A DNA stretch of 64,000 bases. It comes from Stomoxys calcitrans. Taxonomy: Eukaryota; Arthropoda; Insecta; Diptera; Muscidae. Of the stretch, positions 61,400-64,000 are shown piece after piece (positions within the stretch are counted from its first letter, which is position 1; each line of letters begins with the position of its first letter). The stretch spans positions 47,365,527-47,429,526 of the forward strand of contig NC_081553.1 of assembly GCF_963082655.1 (NCBI RefSeq), read 5' to 3'. A program made the position numbers and the translations under genes. The notes beneath the pieces are model-generated. The model did not search any database. It had not been told where the DNA came from and was given only the letters and a program-made list of their open reading frames with translations.

Positions 61400-64000
61400 C
61401 GGAGTGCCTTCTCCGCATGCTTCTGGTCCGTGCTGGGATTGAAAAGAACCCCGCACCCTGGGTCTGTATTCGGTATGCCGGAGCCGCCTCCATCATCGGT
61501 CGGTGTCGGTGAGGTGTAACCGGTGCATGGAGTGGAAATATTTCCGATCTTGTTTTGACCTCACTTCACTGCTGGTGTATAGTCATACTGGCTATGTCGC
61601 AAGGTGCTGTGCGAACATAGCCAGCAGTGGGTCACAAGCTTCGTCGCCTTCTGCGTCCTCGTCGTCGGACTATGTGACCCCCCGACCTCTCCCGTTCGGC
61701 AATATACGCAACGGCAGCATTCCAGACCTAATATTGCCGGACCATGTGTCCTCCCCGACCTCTCCCGTGAGGTAATATACGCAACGGCAGCATCGCAGCC
61801 CCAATATTGCCAGGCCAGTGTCGGGAAGTGTATCGTTTTTGCAACTAAACCGCAACGGTCTTCGTGGCAAGATCGATGAGGTTGTGGATTTTATGAGTCG
61901 GAAGAGCATATTGGTCGCAGCGATCCAGGAGACAAAGCTGACCACCTCCTGGATACGCTACGTAAGGATCGCTCAAAGAATGGAGGTGGAGGATTGGCAT
62001 TCGTGATACCCCGTTCCATGCAATATGGACCCATCTCGCCTGCGCCATGACCCCTACATGGAATGCCTGGGGATAGCAGTCAAGTCCGGTACTGCCAAGA
62101 TAAAGCTATACACACTGCCGGTTGGTAGCTGTGTCCCAATTAACGGCCAAGCTTGCAACCCCGACATAAGTAGGATACTATCAGGCCATAACCTACAGGA
62201 CTTTTATGCGCCTCAGACTTCATGGCATTCTCCCTTAGGTAACGACCAGCGTGGCATAGCTTTGGCAGGGCAGATTGAAGGCTTCACGTTTTGCACGGTG
62301 AATAAGGATGCCCCTACTAGGATTACGAGGAGGTGCAGCATCTCGCCAGACATTTTCATTGCATCCCCTGATCTCCTGAGCGACGTATCCGGGCAAGCCG
62401 TCATCTCTTTGGGGTCAGAGGATACACCTCTCCATAATTCTCACCATCGACCGACCACCCGACTTCATAACCTCTGAACGCCGGACGTTAATCAATCAGA
62501 AGAAGACCGATTGGGCTGGCTTCAGAGAGTATACCAATCGCCCCTTCAGTGAATCGCCACCCCCTTGGATGTGCTACTTGCCGAGAGGAAATTCCGAGAC
62601 ATCATTAAAGCAGCAACCGCTCGCTTTATACCAGCCGGTCGAATAACCCAAGTAAGGGCCAATTTCCCGGCATAGACAGTGGTACCCACAGACGAGCGAG
62701 TGATGGGATTCGTTGTATTAACCCCACTAACCCCAGAATCAGCCAGCTGAATCTGGAAATAAACAGGACAATCAAGCGGAATTTGTGGCTTGAACAATTG
62801 GAGCAATGTAGACACCGGTTTAGACAAGCTGTGGTCTATTGTTAAGTTACTATCGAACCCCTGTAGACGGGAGATGACAGGATCTCAGTCACTTTTGGCG
62901 AAAAAACCGCGACTGATCCGAAAAAATGCGCCAGGTTGTTCAACCGTCAATTTATTGTGCATTCGGAGAGTGACAGGGCAAGGAGGCCATTCGCCGTATC
63001 CGTGGTCTCCGAGCCGTTACAGCCATTACAATTTACCATGGGCGAAGTTAGGAATGTCATTCATGGCCAAAAATCATCCAAGGCATTGGGCCCCCACGGA
63101 ATCTCTACATTGATGTTGAAGAATCTGTATTAACCTGGAATTGAGCGCCTTACTACTGTCCTCAACCTGTCTTTGAACACTCTTGTAATTTCCGATGTCT
63201 GGAAAATGGGCAGAGTGATCCCACTACTGAAGCCTGGTAAGGACTCGAGTTTGGGAGAGTCGTACAGACCGATCTTCCTTCTCTCAACAGTGGCAAAGGC
63301 GCTTGAGGCATTACTACTCCCAAGCCTCGTAGGAGAATTACTATTCGCCGAGCATCAACATGGATTTCGAAGACTGCATAGCAGAACAACTGCTTTGCAT
63401 GCCATCACCGCACACATTTGCCTTGGCTTCTATCAGCCCAAGCCATGTGGTAGGACGGTCCTCGTGGCATTGGAGCTATCGAAGGCCTTCAACATGGTCA
63501 GCTATACCAAATTATTTGAGGACAATGTCAACACGTCCCTCCAGCCAAGCCTAAAACGCTGGGTCGCGAATTATCTGTGTGGTAGCCGGTCATTTGTGGA
63601 ATTTAGGGATAAGAAGTCGAAGCTCAGTAGAGTGAAACAGGGAGTTCCCCAAGGCGGGGTGATATCTTCGGCACTGTTTAACCTCTACCTATCCTCCATT
63701 CCACCCCCACCAGATGGCATAGAGATCGTATCATATGCAGACGATTGTACTATCATGGCATCAGGCCCTCCACCCATTGTTGAGATCTGCAATAGGTTGA
63801 ACGTCTACCTCATCGAACTTGCCTCATATTTCGCTGCAAGAAATCTGAAGATATCCGCCACCAAATCTTCAGCCACACTGTTCACTACAAATACGCGTGA
63901 GGTGAATTCTGACCTGACTATGATGGTCGATGGAGAAATGATTCCGACCATCAAGTGTCCCAAAATACTTGGCGTCACATTTGACAGCTCTTGCACATTC
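61400..64000 (+). pseudogene. Non-LTR retrotransposon: zinc motif, endonuclease, reverse transcriptase
   Basis: The best preserved retroelement here; it runs off the window. Order: Cys-rich motif 'VRCNRCMEWKYFRSC' (61509), endonuclease with 'SFLQLNRNGLRGKIDEV' (61830) and 'AAIQETKLT' (61917), damaged later endonuclease motifs ('SLGSEDTP' near 62410 where SDH is expected), then the polymerase. From 63134 to the window end one frame is open for 289 codons: 'FAEHQHGFRRLHSRTTA', 'VPQGGVISSALFNLYL' and intact 'YADD' at 63734-63745. In motif A the usual catalytic Asp is Glu (codon 63473-63475) and AFD is AFN. Frameshifts near 61960 and 62200 and a stop at 63131 make it defective. I/LOA/R1-type; clade not assigned. 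Confidence 0.85.

Overview
The window reads as nuclear DNA of a brachyceran fly, most likely a calyptrate (house-fly or stable-fly type). This is inferred from one recognisable fly gene and from the transposon families around it; no species call is possible. The only host gene I can support is the 3' part of slouch (slou, also called NK1 or S59, NKX1 class), a homeobox gene on the + strand. Its penultimate exon (13631-13908) carries homeodomain residues 1-44 and its last exon (18025-18240) carries residues 45-60 plus the C-terminal tail. The upstream coding exon(s) are not in the window, so everything from 1 to 13630 is probably slou intron or 5' flank.

Nearly all the rest is transposon. About 44% by my hand tally is one superfamily: DINE-1/mini-me-like elements (Helentron-type, non-autonomous). 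Each has a 5' end with a GGCCGGGCC-type palindrome, a central array of monomers that repeat almost exactly every 153 bp, a (GGAC/AGAC)n stretch, a conserved core (GACATGGCTAGATCG) and a 3' TATACCC...GGGTATA hairpin. Four monomer types occur: A (grey-zone words 'ggttatgaaccgattt'), B ('ccaaatctggaccgatctg'), B' ('ctaaatatagtccgatc') and C ('ctaaatctgaaccgatttc'). Since 153 is a multiple of three, the arrays give long meaningless open frames on both strands.

Other families, in order: a 1,044-bp inverted-repeat element with an 8-bp target duplication (8173-9232); an AT-rich terminal-repeat shell (9911-12302); seven pieces of a ~235-bp mariner-type MITE; a tRNA-derived SINE (three longer copies and several fragments); a 66-bp-unit array facing an inverted sister array (27400-29410); decayed non-LTR retrotransposons (20090-21935, 29415-31490, 32190-35265, 46189-47592, 47791-47946, 61400-64000); a 2.7-kb pogo-like element made of ~300-bp units (37960-40662); a 125-bp satellite at three places; and a 289-bp near-perfect hairpin (60811-61099).

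Layout: 1-13630 upstream region with elements and short unique islands; 13631-18850 slou exons, an intron that is ~97% transposon, and 3' UTR; 18851-64000 downstream DNA, mostly nested transposons with ~0.7-1.2 kb islands of unique sequence in which I see no gene. No rRNA, tRNA gene or CRISPR was seen. There is one 200-N assembly gap (19315-19514). The elements do not form a pathway; their interest is in how they nest, build tandem arrays and make snap-back palindromes.
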